From Nocardia flavorosea NBRC 108225 (GTDB lineage Bacteria > Actinomycetota > Actinomycetes > Mycobacteriales > Mycobacteriaceae): DNA of 64,000 nt. Location of the stretch: NCBI RefSeq assembly GCF_001613385.1, contig NZ_BDCG01000015.1, positions 62,001 to 126,000 of the forward strand. Direction: 5' to 3'. The notes below the pieces were generated by a model. The model was given only the letters and a program-made list of their open reading frames with translations. It made no database searches and was not told the origin of the DNA. Each line of letters starts with the position of its first letter. The first letter of the stretch is position 1. Below are positions 45,101 through 50,719 of this stretch, piece after piece. The translations under genes and the position numbers were made by a program.

Positions 45101-46763
45101 GGGTTCGTCGGAGCAGCCGGTGTCGCTGCGTTCTAGGGGCCTTCCGCAGCGGCGGCGGCAACCGGCCGATCACGGCGTCGATGAGGCCTCTGCCCAGGAC
45201 CGGCCGACTACCGGGTCCGATTCACGAGAGGCCGCGCCCGGCGCCGGGCCGGTTTCGCTGCCGCAGCGACGCCCTGTTCAGGTCGAAGAGCCGGCGTATT
45301 CGGCGCCGACCGCCGGACCATCGCTGCTCCCACCGCGGCGGCCCGAATCCGGCGGGCGGTCCGTATCCGAAGCCGCGGCGCCACTACCGCAGCGCCGGCC
45401 GGAACTCGCCGCAGTGGCGGACGAACCTGCGGAGGGAAGCCTGGAGTTGCCGCCCGGGGGCGAGTCCACGGCCGATCCGGAGCCGACAACCTTCCTGCGG
45501 CCGGTCACCGATGTGGAGACCACCGCGTACCTGTCGCCGATCCGCGATCTCGACCACGGCGACGACGAGAACACCCTGCTGTCGCTGTTCGACGCACAGG
45601 TGGCGCGCACACCTGCCGACCCGGCGGTCCGGCAGGGGGCACGGTTGCTCAGCTATGTCGAACTGGAGCGTAAATCGCGGGCTCTGTCGGTGGAGCTGAT
45701 CCGGTTCGGTGTCGGAGCCCAGACCCCGGTCGCGGTCGCCATGCGACCCGGAATCGACCTGGTGGTCGCGGTCTGCGCGGTGCTGCGGGCCGGCGGTGCC
45801 TTTGTACCGGTGGATCCGGGCGGTTCCGCCGAGGACCTCGACGGGGTGCTGGCATCGGCGGAGCCGATCTGCGTGCTGAGCATTTCCGACGACGGCGTCA
45901 GCACGGGGACCGGTATCCCGGTCGTCGCGATCGACCTGCTCTACCTGGATCTGCCGACCGATCCGGCCGCCGACCCGTTGGTTGCCGCCGACGATATCGC
46001 CGATATCCGCTATCGGCCGGATATGTCGGCGGGCGTCGCGGGTACGCACCGGCAGATGGTCGAACGGTTGCGCCGCGCGCAGCGCAGCCATCCGTACGAT
46101 TCGGCGGATCTGGTGTTGCACGCGGCGCCCACAGTCGGCGACATCACACTCTGGGAGTTGTTCCGGCCGCTGCACAGTGGCGCGCAGATCTTGATGCCCG
46201 ACCATCCGGGCCGGGCTGCGGACCTGTCGCGGTCGATCGCCGCCCACAAGGTGACGGTCGTGCATGTCGTCCCGGCGCTGCTGGACCGGTTCCTCGATTC
46301 GGTGACCGACGGTGGTGGCCGGGCCGCGCATCCGAGCCTGCGGCGTCTCGTCGTGGACGGTGCCGCGCTCCCGTCGGGCGGGGTGGAACGGTTCATGAAT
46401 CTGCTGCCGGGCGCGGAGTTGGTCATCTGGTACGGGCACGACGAGACGGGTGTGATCACCGTCGGGTCGGTCGGTGGGCGGCCGGTCACCAACGACCGGG
46501 TGTATCTGCTGGACGAGCAACTGCGACCGGTGCCGCCGGGCACCGCCGGAGAGATGTACATCGGCGGGCCGCAGCTGGCGCGTGGTTTCTACGATGCTCC
46601 GGGCGCCACCGCCGTCCATTTCGTCGCCGCCGCGGGCGGCGGCCGGTTGTACCGCACGGGCGATATCGTGCGGCGGCGCGAGGGTGTGCTGGAATACCTG
46701 GGTCGCGCGCAGCGATTCGGCGGGTCGTTGCCGGTCGGTTCGCGGCGCGGCAGGCATGATTAG
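36141..46763 (+). CDS. Giant NRPS-like protein with degenerate domains and long disordered repeat linkers
   Basis: 3540 aa, uninterrupted. Order by eye: A-like (~17-427; ADAETLPDGV at the P-loop); Pro/Glu/Asp/Arg-rich disordered linker (~430-790); C-like (~797-1230; VHRILADE for HHxxxDG); nearly full-length A-like (~1240-1758; MCASAAVDGPELA at the P-loop, and NSAGEPDR where NGKxDR with the catalytic Lys is expected); Ala/Gly/Asp-rich linker (~1764-2050); E-like (~2056-2467; NGLVVDD); linker with a (VP)5 run and about 18 GLPQRRP-like motifs (~2545-3090); final A-like part (~3141-3540), ending just after the A8 start LEYLGR. No carrier, thioesterase or reductase domain was found. ATG 36141 has GGAG 6 bases upstream. 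It follows the first giant gene by 209 bases and probably belongs to the same unit. Function unknown. Confidence 0.9.
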   Translation: MTRPVRTRPQRTRRPRVTTLPQLIANAVETNPDGVALVLADGTGPLEQVGYADLDAWSSRLARALIARGIGPEDLVAVAIPRSLDAVLAVWAVAKTGAGFVPIDPAYPPGWVAHLLVDAGALYGLAVSWVRNELPEEIEWLQVDTVDTARSLEQFSADAVTYADRVRPLRAEHPAYVTYVADAETLPDGVVVTQAGLSGLCSEQQGRYRVEPDDRTLNFAPLPSDSSVLELLLALGGAATMVVVSPLVSRADELAALLRRTGVTHAYLPADALELIDPAGLDELGVVIAGRRPCPPETVQRWAIPVTGGSSRVLYQGYGPAEVTVMTNISSPLVPGGPLTLGAPIRGVTAHILDEQLAAVPDGAVGELYLGGLQLARGYHRRPGRTAQLLVADPVAADGSRLYRTGDLVRRGSGGAMEYVGRVELPALEGPAVVPRPSRGETAVPAADESPAPETPAVSGRWPADELPDYEQSLPIRDPAEPGRPVRDADPTTSGFGTSGPDSAPGISAPRGPDPASGSPEPVSRSHGFAGHPDRLSPDSLPEQGSRLASEQRDMELTGRGYLEMPDRQQSLAGRGPRGAAEAFEPAVADSPGPGLYGAPETAGHGAAERAEGESADSALSRPGFAAAPEQHRFQDSADDWLRSGQQLPGPVGGPGDPANQFPAAADLLPGAALRPTGSPAAGPGPADLLSGASTRPGTTDALPSRGGSAPIPSDATAFYEHPLSTGREPDRVAERDATAPGPAQPLSNRPDWAVPPAWSAEQELPNRSDGGPGISADPDGARPAGPPDPVERPATIPLSPGQLQLWERNQRAPGTAVETITAAMRLTGTLDAAAMQAAVADVVDRHETLRTVYPASGAAPQQVVLPREQSVPEVVAEPVPAADLGEWLHALSQTDFDAAAADQVPVRFALAELGPREHVVAVVVHRILADEVSAGLLLRDLLRAFLGRRNRSRPLWQPLSIQYLDYFLGRRAELGDIADPESLAARRLAYWREYLAELPPRLEFPADTPAATGEGVHAFDIGTRTHRRIAEIAQRAGTSEFIVLRAAFAVLLARSAAVADIVLGSSVRGSDERELDDSIGPYANTVVLRTRIDPAESFLDLVQRVAESDRRAFANADLPFELLTEALGIDGSLFDVAIALRHNDIPRLEMPSLTTEPVEVPAAPVGAALRLVIDPHRAPDGSPDGIAAAFRFAADRIGRTSVAEIARRFQRVLTVAGGDPDGPVGDIDLLSRADLDRLLVVWNDTRYPVASELLLDGYRRTVAIRPDTVAVADSETELSYQEFDARVNRLARRLIDAGVGAETVVGIATRCTPDLVVAIYAVLTAGGAYLPLDPRDPAHWTAQVLDTAVPAMVVADRASESRAAEAVRASRQSAPVLLVDSDELGRYSAEPVHSAELARPARPGNAACVMCASAAVDGPELAILSHTALNNQITLMLAQTPLGFTDVYLQRNSATAATSLWGFFLPLRAGAELVLTGPADTRQIAEAVTDHGVTVTDFGPAELAEFAELVDPDRVSSLREIFVTGEPLSPEIVSALRTRCGAQVHNLYGTCETAVSATAWPAAGSAEQSVPIGLPQWNTRVYVLDSRLRPVPPGVPGELYLAGDQLARGYAGRMALTADRFVANPFGYGQRMYRTGDLVLWRDATHTTPQRLDLLGRTDHQVRFRGHRLRPQMIAAALRTLPGIADAAILARTVAAGNDPTAPGGRLAVYVVPEPGADPDLDRVRAGLARLLPAALLPVAYQTVERIPWNSAGEPDRDRLPDPDEIAALTTPLEPGPPESVAQLQGRGGEPGAAPASAAGAYGLGDAHTAHTDLPGRADTRTTAAGVVRDAGAADTAGGADAETANADLPGRAGSRATGTAGRAGGVPADAADVVGEAVGTGVADTAGGGPADADIAAAAGLGSAAADVADDSAGGLADAEADSRTRGETADEAHTAGATAAAGAAGAGSAGRPGTGTGGGADTATAAGVATRPGDSAVVDTGASELAGADMRSGAGVVDGARDAERDTAATDTGTTRKPGQAAAVSEPQRVPAGEGESSGGSEVYGELPATPTVIRLLDNPLPGVEVRSIVLDLPADRPLDHTEAVVRALVTRHPLLSARLDTSDRSPTLWIPPRDQRGDRQHWWLDSGSGENTVATDDVVQAAADALDPATGRNIHFVVTGVESARRLVIVANGLVVDDRSWRVIVDELIAGDTAPAASESRLPQLVQALDQRARSIDLLDEAGWWRRNLAGARTAAPLGTVDLRARRRVSLAITAEGTAAVTAAADAYQATVPEVLLTAVAIALRTGEQGAVVRALGSLVRYDADARSLMSRSDDLVGGFATEFPLSVQVADIDTADALVGGPAAGAALAHIRDLVRSVPGGGAGYALLRYLSAETSAEFAAADSGRFTLRYRDLRPARVHTDGPADGVPLVLTVDVTDDGLLCRFDYATEVFLGEDVKTFAEHWVRALGGLAEHGLRPAPVPQTPTAPDHYAPSAAVSGPPTGPDSYAPQPADASAPSDRQPPTAPESPAEGHSGDRAWRHGGPGQEPADRESHPEHDPPVPVPVPVPVPDAEVTSLLRPVTDPPHPPVGSGMPQRRRRVGDPASDAPDPAEEGLPQRQTADLDDRAGTAAGLNPSGLPQRRPRSQDGPTPPDSSTEPGLPQRARRTGDQVAGTEDRRYEASPSGAIDRPLDGEEPGEAADRAGRVSRLSSNGLPQRRPQIADQDAGTENRRPEVSLSGPADSSTNGEESEDFAAPRGMAAGPGQSGLPQRRPLSRDDSLSPAGPALPQRRPDTGGPAVASGNEHPDAPTSGPGVSSRPAEEPSALSPASGLPQGQPRLHDGPLLPGSPSSSELPQRGRQSADRSAGGAPTPGTGGLPQRQSRSEDGSPSSEPPTGSGLPQRSQNGSLSSEPAAGPGSPQRQPDGADSSLPSEPASGPALPQRHHPAGEQLAETGAQHPESPLAGLVDAPRVSADSGSPHDEAADTGSNGLPQRRPTLQGGPGSSEQPVSLRSRGLPQRRRQPADHGVDEASAQDRPTTGSDSREAAPGAGPVSLPQRRPVQVEEPAYSAPTAGPSLLPPRRPESGGRSVSEAAAPLPQRRPELAAVADEPAEGSLELPPGGESTADPEPTTFLRPVTDVETTAYLSPIRDLDHGDDENTLLSLFDAQVARTPADPAVRQGARLLSYVELERKSRALSVELIRFGVGAQTPVAVAMRPGIDLVVAVCAVLRAGGAFVPVDPGGSAEDLDGVLASAEPICVLSISDDGVSTGTGIPVVAIDLLYLDLPTDPAADPLVAADDIADIRYRPDMSAGVAGTHRQMVERLRRAQRSHPYDSADLVLHAAPTVGDITLWELFRPLHSGAQILMPDHPGRAADLSRSIAAHKVTVVHVVPALLDRFLDSVTDGGGRAAHPSLRRLVVDGAALPSGGVERFMNLLPGAELVIWYGHDETGVITVGSVGGRPVTNDRVYLLDEQLRPVPPGTAGEMYIGGPQLARGFYDAPGATAVHFVAAAGGGRLYRTGDIVRRREGVLEYLGRAQRFGGSLPVGSRRGRHD
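43773..43805 (+). repeat. In-frame (ccggtg)n hexamer run encoding (Pro-Val)5
   Basis: Five consecutive CCG-GTN pairs (four identical, one GTC) plus a final CCG encode PVPVPVPVPVP in the linker before the GLPQRRP array. This is a simple-sequence tract able to change length by slippage without breaking the frame, since the unit is six bases. A shorter GTGCCG run occurs at about 57089-57106. Confidence 0.85.
43870..45405 (+). repeat. Degenerate GLPQRRP-motif array inside giant NRPS-like protein
   Basis: About 18 copies of a short motif (consensus G-L-P-Q-R-R-P, with variants such as GMPQRRRR, ELPQRGRQ and SLPQRRPV) are spaced 10-70 residues apart by Ser/Pro/Glu/Asp-rich sequence. Sixteen keep PQR; one reads PQG and one PPR. 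The spacers are not copies of each other, so this is a motif array and not a tandem duplication. Similar LPRR/LPQR motifs are known in disordered C-terminal tails of some actinobacterial histidine kinases (from memory). LRPVTD occurs on both sides (about 43819 and 45494). Confidence 0.9.
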
Positions 46764-47080
46764 CGCGGTCGATGCTGTTTCGGTTTGTCGCGGCGGGGAC
46801 GCATCGGTGTCCGGAGGCGATACGTCCCCGTGGCGCGCTGGTGCCCGATGGGTACGGAAGGATCCCGCCGTACTGAATCGGCACAGCATGCGCGACCGAA
46901 CCGAGATATCGGGACAACGCTACGGTAACGATATGTCCACACCGTACGACTACACATGCGGAAACTCCGGGGCGGCCGAGTCGTGCCCGGTTACTGTGAG
47001 GCGTTCGGGTCCAGGAGCCGGCGGGTGCCGGTGTGTGGAAAGAGCCCGATGAACATTCGAGACGAAGCGAAGGTGCGAAA
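46764..47080 (+). other. 317-base intergenic region before mycolyltransferase
   Basis: No convincing gene was found; all open frames are short shadows. No strong terminator hairpin follows the giant gene. The last 20 bases hold the AAGG ribosome site for the TTG start at 47081. The section 46900-46960 is relatively AT-rich and could hold the promoter. Confidence 0.35.
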
Positions 47081-48151
47081 TTGATACGTCGACTCAGCCG
47101 GCGTGGCGGAAGACGCGCCGCGGCGATGGTCGCGGCCACAGCGGTGTTCGCGGGAGTGATGACGGGGCTCGGTGGCGGTACTGCGGCGGCGGCCGACCCG
47201 ATCATCGAGTCCAAGACGCTGCTTGCCGACCCCACCTCGCCCAACGGGTCGCGGATCGTCAAGGCGGAGTACAAGGACGATCGCAACCTGCGCCTGTACG
47301 TGCACTCCACGGCTATGGACAAGGAGATCGTCGTCGATGTCCAGCGTCCGGCCGACGCCTCGGTACCCCGGCCCACGCTGTATCTGCTGAACGGTGCGGG
47401 CGGCGGCGAGGATTCCGCGTCGTGGCAGGCACAGACCAATACGCTCGAATTCCTGTCCGACAAGAATGTGAACGTCGTCCAGCCGATCGGTGGTAGCTGG
47501 ACCTACTACACCGACTGGATCTCCGATGATCCGGCGCTCGGTCGCAACAAGTGGAAGACCTTCTTCACCGAGGAACTTCCGCCGCTGGTCGACGGCGCGC
47601 TCGGCACCAACGGCGTGAACGCCCTCGCCGGTCTGTCGACCTCCGCCACCACCGTGCTGGCCCTGCCGATCGGGAACCCCGGTCTGTACAAGGCGGCCGC
47701 TTCCTACAGTGGTTGCGCGCAGACCAGCGATCCGGTGGGTTCGGAATTCGTGAAGCTCACCGTCGAGACATGGGGCGGCGGCGACACCATGAACATGTGG
47801 GGTCCGCAGGGTTCCGAGGCCTGGGTCGCGAACGATCCGTATGTCCACGCCGAGGCGCTGCGCGGTATGGAACTCTACGTATCCACCGGTAACGGCCTGC
47901 CCGGCCGCTGGGACACGCTGAACGGCCCGCATACGCTGCCGGGGTCCTACGGCCTGGCCAACCAGCTCATCGTCGGCGGTGTGATCGAGGCGGGTACGAA
48001 CTTCTGCACCCACAATCTGAAGGGCCGGCTGGATTCGCTGGGTATCCCCGCGACCTTCAACTTCCGTGATTCGGGCACCCACTCGTGGGGTTACTGGGAA
48101 GACGAGTTCCGGGCTTCCTGGCCGGTGCTCGCCCGCGGTCTCGGCGTCTGA
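47081..48151 (+). CDS. Secreted mycolyltransferase / antigen 85-family esterase
   Basis: About 356 aa. With the TTG start at 47081 (AAGG ~7 bases upstream) it has a textbook signal peptide: basic IRRLSRRGGRRAAAM, a hydrophobic stretch, then GTAAAADP at the cleavage region. The mature part is an alpha/beta-hydrolase of the antigen 85 family. LYLLNGAGGGEDSASW matches the substrate-loop region, GLSTSA (G184-A189) holds the nucleophile Ser186, and THSWGYWEDEF carries the catalytic His. It should transfer mycolic acids between trehalose and arabinogalactan outside the membrane. A GTG at 47033 would add 16 residues and is less likely. It follows the giant genes by 317 bases and ends at a strong terminator. 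Confidence 0.9.
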   Translation: MIRRLSRRGGRRAAAMVAATAVFAGVMTGLGGGTAAAADPIIESKTLLADPTSPNGSRIVKAEYKDDRNLRLYVHSTAMDKEIVVDVQRPADASVPRPTLYLLNGAGGGEDSASWQAQTNTLEFLSDKNVNVVQPIGGSWTYYTDWISDDPALGRNKWKTFFTEELPPLVDGALGTNGVNALAGLSTSATTVLALPIGNPGLYKAAASYSGCAQTSDPVGSEFVKLTVETWGGGDTMNMWGPQGSEAWVANDPYVHAEALRGMELYVSTGNGLPGRWDTLNGPHTLPGSYGLANQLIVGGVIEAGTNFCTHNLKGRLDSLGIPATFNFRDSGTHSWGYWEDEFRASWPVLARGLGV

Positions 48152-48177
48152 TCTCGCCTTGCGGATAAGGGAAATCG

Positions 48178-48214
48178 AATAATGGGGCCCGGTCGATGAC
48201 CGGGCCCCATTATT
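48178..48214. terminator. 17-bp perfect hairpin terminator
   Basis: A perfect 17-bp inverted repeat (48178-48194 with 48198-48214) has a 3-base loop, 26 bases after the mycolyltransferase stop. The AT-rich stem base means each strand ends the hairpin with ATTATT, a partial T-rich tail. It shares the core GGCCCGGTC with the next hairpin. Confidence 0.9.
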
Positions 48215-48316
48215 TGTATAGGCAGTCCATTATCCGCGGTCGCGGGAAGCCGTCTCCCGCTGATCCGCGGCCGCTCAGTTGTTGGGCGGTCTCGGATATG
48301 GAACGGCTCAGAGCAT

Positions 48317-48350
48317 GACAACGGCCCGGTCGCGTGACCGGGCCGTTGTC
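48317..48350. terminator. 15-bp perfect hairpin terminator
   Basis: A perfect 15-bp stem (48317-48331 with 48336-48350) with loop GCGT lies 16 bases beyond the stop of the leftward enoyl-CoA hydratase gene. It serves that gene, while the hairpin at 48178 serves the convergent mycolyltransferase. Confidence 0.88.
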
Positions 48351-48366
48351 GTCGAGTACGACTGAT

Positions 48367-49176
48367 CTACTCCGCGAAGACCGCTTTGCGCTTGCCCAGC
48401 ATGGCGGCTGCACCTTCGAAGAAATCGGGCGATTGGAGTAGTTCCACCTGCCCGGCTTTTTCGTCGGCGAGCGCGGTGTCCAGCGCGGCCAGGGTGGCGC
48501 GATTGAGTGCCTTCTTGGTGAGTTCCAGCGCCCGGCGCGGGCCGTGGCCGATCTTCTCGGCGGCGGCCTCGACGGCGGCGTCGAGTTCCTCGGTGGTCGC
48601 CAGGACATCGGTGAACAACCCCTCGGCGTGGGCGGCAGGAGCGGGCAGGCGCTCGCCGAGCAATGCCAGGCGGGCCGCCAGTGGACGTCCTGCGGCCGCG
48701 GCGACCAGGGCTGCGGCACCACCGTCGGGCATCAGGCCGATATTGATGAAGGCCAGCAGTAGGTAGGAGTCGGCTTCGGCGTAGACCAGGTCGGCGGCCA
48801 GCGCGATACCGACACCGACGCCGGCGGCCGCGCCGCGGATCCGGGAGATCACGGGGACCGGCATATCGACAATGGCGCGGACCAGTCGGTTCGCGGCATC
48901 CATCACCATGTCCGGGGTGATGCCGCGGGCACCTTCTTCGGCACTGGAGGCCAGATCGGCGCCGGTGCAGAAATCGCCACCCTCACCGGTGAGCACGACG
49001 ACCCGGACCGACTTGTCCTCGGCCGCGGCGAGGAAGGTATCACCGAGCGCGACCAGGCCGGCGTAGTCGAGGGCGTTCTTGCGTTTGGGTTTGGTGAGCG
49101 TCACCCGCAATACCCGGCCGTCGTGCACCGCGGAGAAACCCGCCGGCTGTGTGGTGGGGGAATCTGTGTTGACCAT
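48367..49176 (-). CDS. Enoyl-CoA hydratase/isomerase family protein
   Basis: 269 aa crotonase-fold protein. The CoA-binding and oxyanion segments are visible: KPKRKNALDY, GGDFCTGADL, IRGAAAGVGVGIALAADL and INIGLMPDGGAAALV. In the first catalytic position (the Glu of rat hydratase, in the AGAGE-type region) the sequence reads RGAAAGVG. The second-Glu region reads GLMPDGGAAAL with Asp, as in isomerases or other crotonase activities, so simple hydration is not certain. ATG 49176 is used. It is divergent from the double-TetR regulator, with GTTAAC repeats between them, and is probably regulated by it. A role in lipid or sterol side-chain breakdown is plausible. Confidence 0.88.
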   Translation of the reverse strand: MVNTDSPTTQPAGFSAVHDGRVLRVTLTKPKRKNALDYAGLVALGDTFLAAAEDKSVRVVVLTGEGGDFCTGADLASSAEEGARGITPDMVMDAANRLVRAIVDMPVPVISRIRGAAAGVGVGIALAADLVYAEADSYLLLAFINIGLMPDGGAAALVAAAAGRPLAARLALLGERLPAPAAHAEGLFTDVLATTEELDAAVEAAAEKIGHGPRRALELTKKALNRATLAALDTALADEKAGQVELLQSPDFFEGAAAMLGKRKAVFAE

Positions 49177-49223
49177 ATGTGCTCCATCAGGTGCTGTCCG
49201 GTGCCGACCGGCTCGCGAATACC

Positions 49224-49259
49224 GGTTAACATTGCGAATTGTGGTTAACTTAGGTTGAC
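49224..49259. promoter_or_regulatory. Repeated GGTTAAC boxes between hydratase and TetR genes
   Basis: GGTTAAC occurs at 49224-49230 and 49243-49249, with GGTTGAC at 49253-49259, in the 131-base divergent gap. GTTAAC is itself palindromic. The position and repetition suggest an operator for the adjacent double-TetR protein. The assignment is inference. Confidence 0.5.
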
Positions 49260-49307
49260 TTGTCGGGCGCTGTCAACACCGGCGGCGCCGAGGCGAACGG
49301 AGAATGC

Positions 49308-50543
49308 ATGGTCGCGGAGAGCAGCCGGGTGGATCCGGTGCGCATTCGTCCGGCCGACCGTGGCAACGGCCAGGGCGGGCGCCGGCGTCCCAAGGACCGC
49401 AAGGTGCAGATCATGCGCGCGGCGGCCCGCGCCTTCAGCGAGCGCGGCTACTATCCGGTCGGCGTGGACGAGATCGCGGCCGAGGTGGGGATCTCCGGTC
49501 CGGCGCTGTACCGCCATTTCGCCAACAAATACGCGCTGCTGGTGGCCGCGGCAGAAGAAGGCGCCCGGCAACTCCTGGACGCCGCACGCGGCGCGGACGA
49601 GCCCGGCGCGACCCCGGAGCAGCATCTGGACGCCCTGATCCGCGCCGTGGCCGAACACACCATCGAGATCCGCCGCGAGGCCGGCCTGTACCGCTGGGAG
49701 GGTCGCTACCTGGAGCAGCCCGACCGCGCCCGGATCCGCACCCTCTACAACGACATCAACCGGACCTTCGCCGGGCCTATCGAGAGGTTGCGGCCGGACG
49801 CGCCGCCGGAGGACGTCGCGCTGCTGGCGGCCGCGGTGCTCAGTGTGATCGGCAGTATCTCGGCGCATCGCACCGCCCTGTCCAGCGCCAAACTCCTGCC
49901 ACTGCTGTGCGATATGGCGTGGGCGATCGTAGGTACCGAACTCCCGCCCGCGCCCGGCCCCGGTGAGGCGGATCCGCAGCCGCGCGGTCTGCCGGTGACC
50001 TCCAAACGGGAACAGTTGCTCACCGAGGCGATCCGTATATTCGGCCGCCGTGGCTATCACGAGGCCAGTATCGAGGAGATCGGGGCCGCCGTCGGTATCA
50101 ATGCCTCCAGCGTCTACCGGTACTTCAGCAGTAAATCCGATCTGCTGGCCGCGGCGTTCCACCGCACCGGTGACCGGCTGGCGTTCGCGATCACCGAAGC
50201 GCTGGCGGAGGCCAGTGGCCGCGCGGATGCGGTGAACAAGATCGCCGACCGGTATGTGCGGCTCAGTTTCGCCATGCCGGAGATCATGCCGGTGTACTAC
50301 GCGGAATTCCCGAATCTGCCACAGGCCGAGCAGCACAAGTTGCGAGCGATCCAGCGGCAGAACGTGCACGAATGGGCGAACCTGCTCGACGACGACGCCA
50401 CCGAGGCGCGCTTCCGGGTGCATTCGGCGATCGGCCAGGTGATCGATGTGGGCCGGTTGATCCGCTTCGATTCCCGCCCGCAGCAGATGGCCAGATTGCA
50501 CGCCCTGATGATGGCCACGCTGCTCGGATCCGCCAACCGCTGA
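49308..50543 (+). CDS. Tandem-domain TetR-family regulator
   Basis: About 411 aa with two complete TetR modules in one chain. The first helix-turn-helix is at ~30-75 (VGVDEIAAEVGISGPALYRH) and the second at ~230-280 (ASIEEIGAAVGINASSVYRY). Each is followed by a helical ligand and dimer region, and a Pro-rich hinge joins them (PPAPGPGEADPQPRG). A single chain could therefore bind like a TetR dimer, or recognise two half-sites of different sequence. ATG 49308 has GGAGA 5 bases upstream. It is divergent from the enoyl-CoA hydratase, which together with the GTTAAC boxes suggests control of fatty-acid or acyl-CoA metabolism. The ligand is unknown. Confidence 0.9.
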   Translation: MVAESSRVDPVRIRPADRGNGQGGRRRPKDRKVQIMRAAARAFSERGYYPVGVDEIAAEVGISGPALYRHFANKYALLVAAAEEGARQLLDAARGADEPGATPEQHLDALIRAVAEHTIEIRREAGLYRWEGRYLEQPDRARIRTLYNDINRTFAGPIERLRPDAPPEDVALLAAAVLSVIGSISAHRTALSSAKLLPLLCDMAWAIVGTELPPAPGPGEADPQPRGLPVTSKREQLLTEAIRIFGRRGYHEASIEEIGAAVGINASSVYRYFSSKSDLLAAAFHRTGDRLAFAITEALAEASGRADAVNKIADRYVRLSFAMPEIMPVYYAEFPNLPQAEQHKLRAIQRQNVHEWANLLDDDATEARFRVHSAIGQVIDVGRLIRFDSRPQQMARLHALMMATLLGSANR

Positions 50544-50719
50544 ACCGCTCGGCCGGAATGCCGTGGCACTCGTTTCGACGTTGCGCTGGTCGGCGGGCGA
50601 GAGCGCCAGCACCACGCCCGCGAACCACGCGCTGATCCGCTCGATCACCGACGGACCGGATATCGGCCCGGCCGGGTTCGTGCGTGACTGCGCCGGCCGA
50701 ACGTGCTCGCCGGTCCCTG

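Noticed and set aside
43870-45405. Repeat array considered as CRISPR or minisatellite
   Set aside because: Repeats are short, degenerate at DNA level and in frame. Spacers vary in length and code for disordered protein, so it is a protein motif array.
26788-46763. Degeneration of the giant genes explained by frameshift or misassembly
   Set aside because: Frames stay open for ~20 kb, the linkers keep in-frame repeats, and motif changes are substitutions within otherwise aligned domains.
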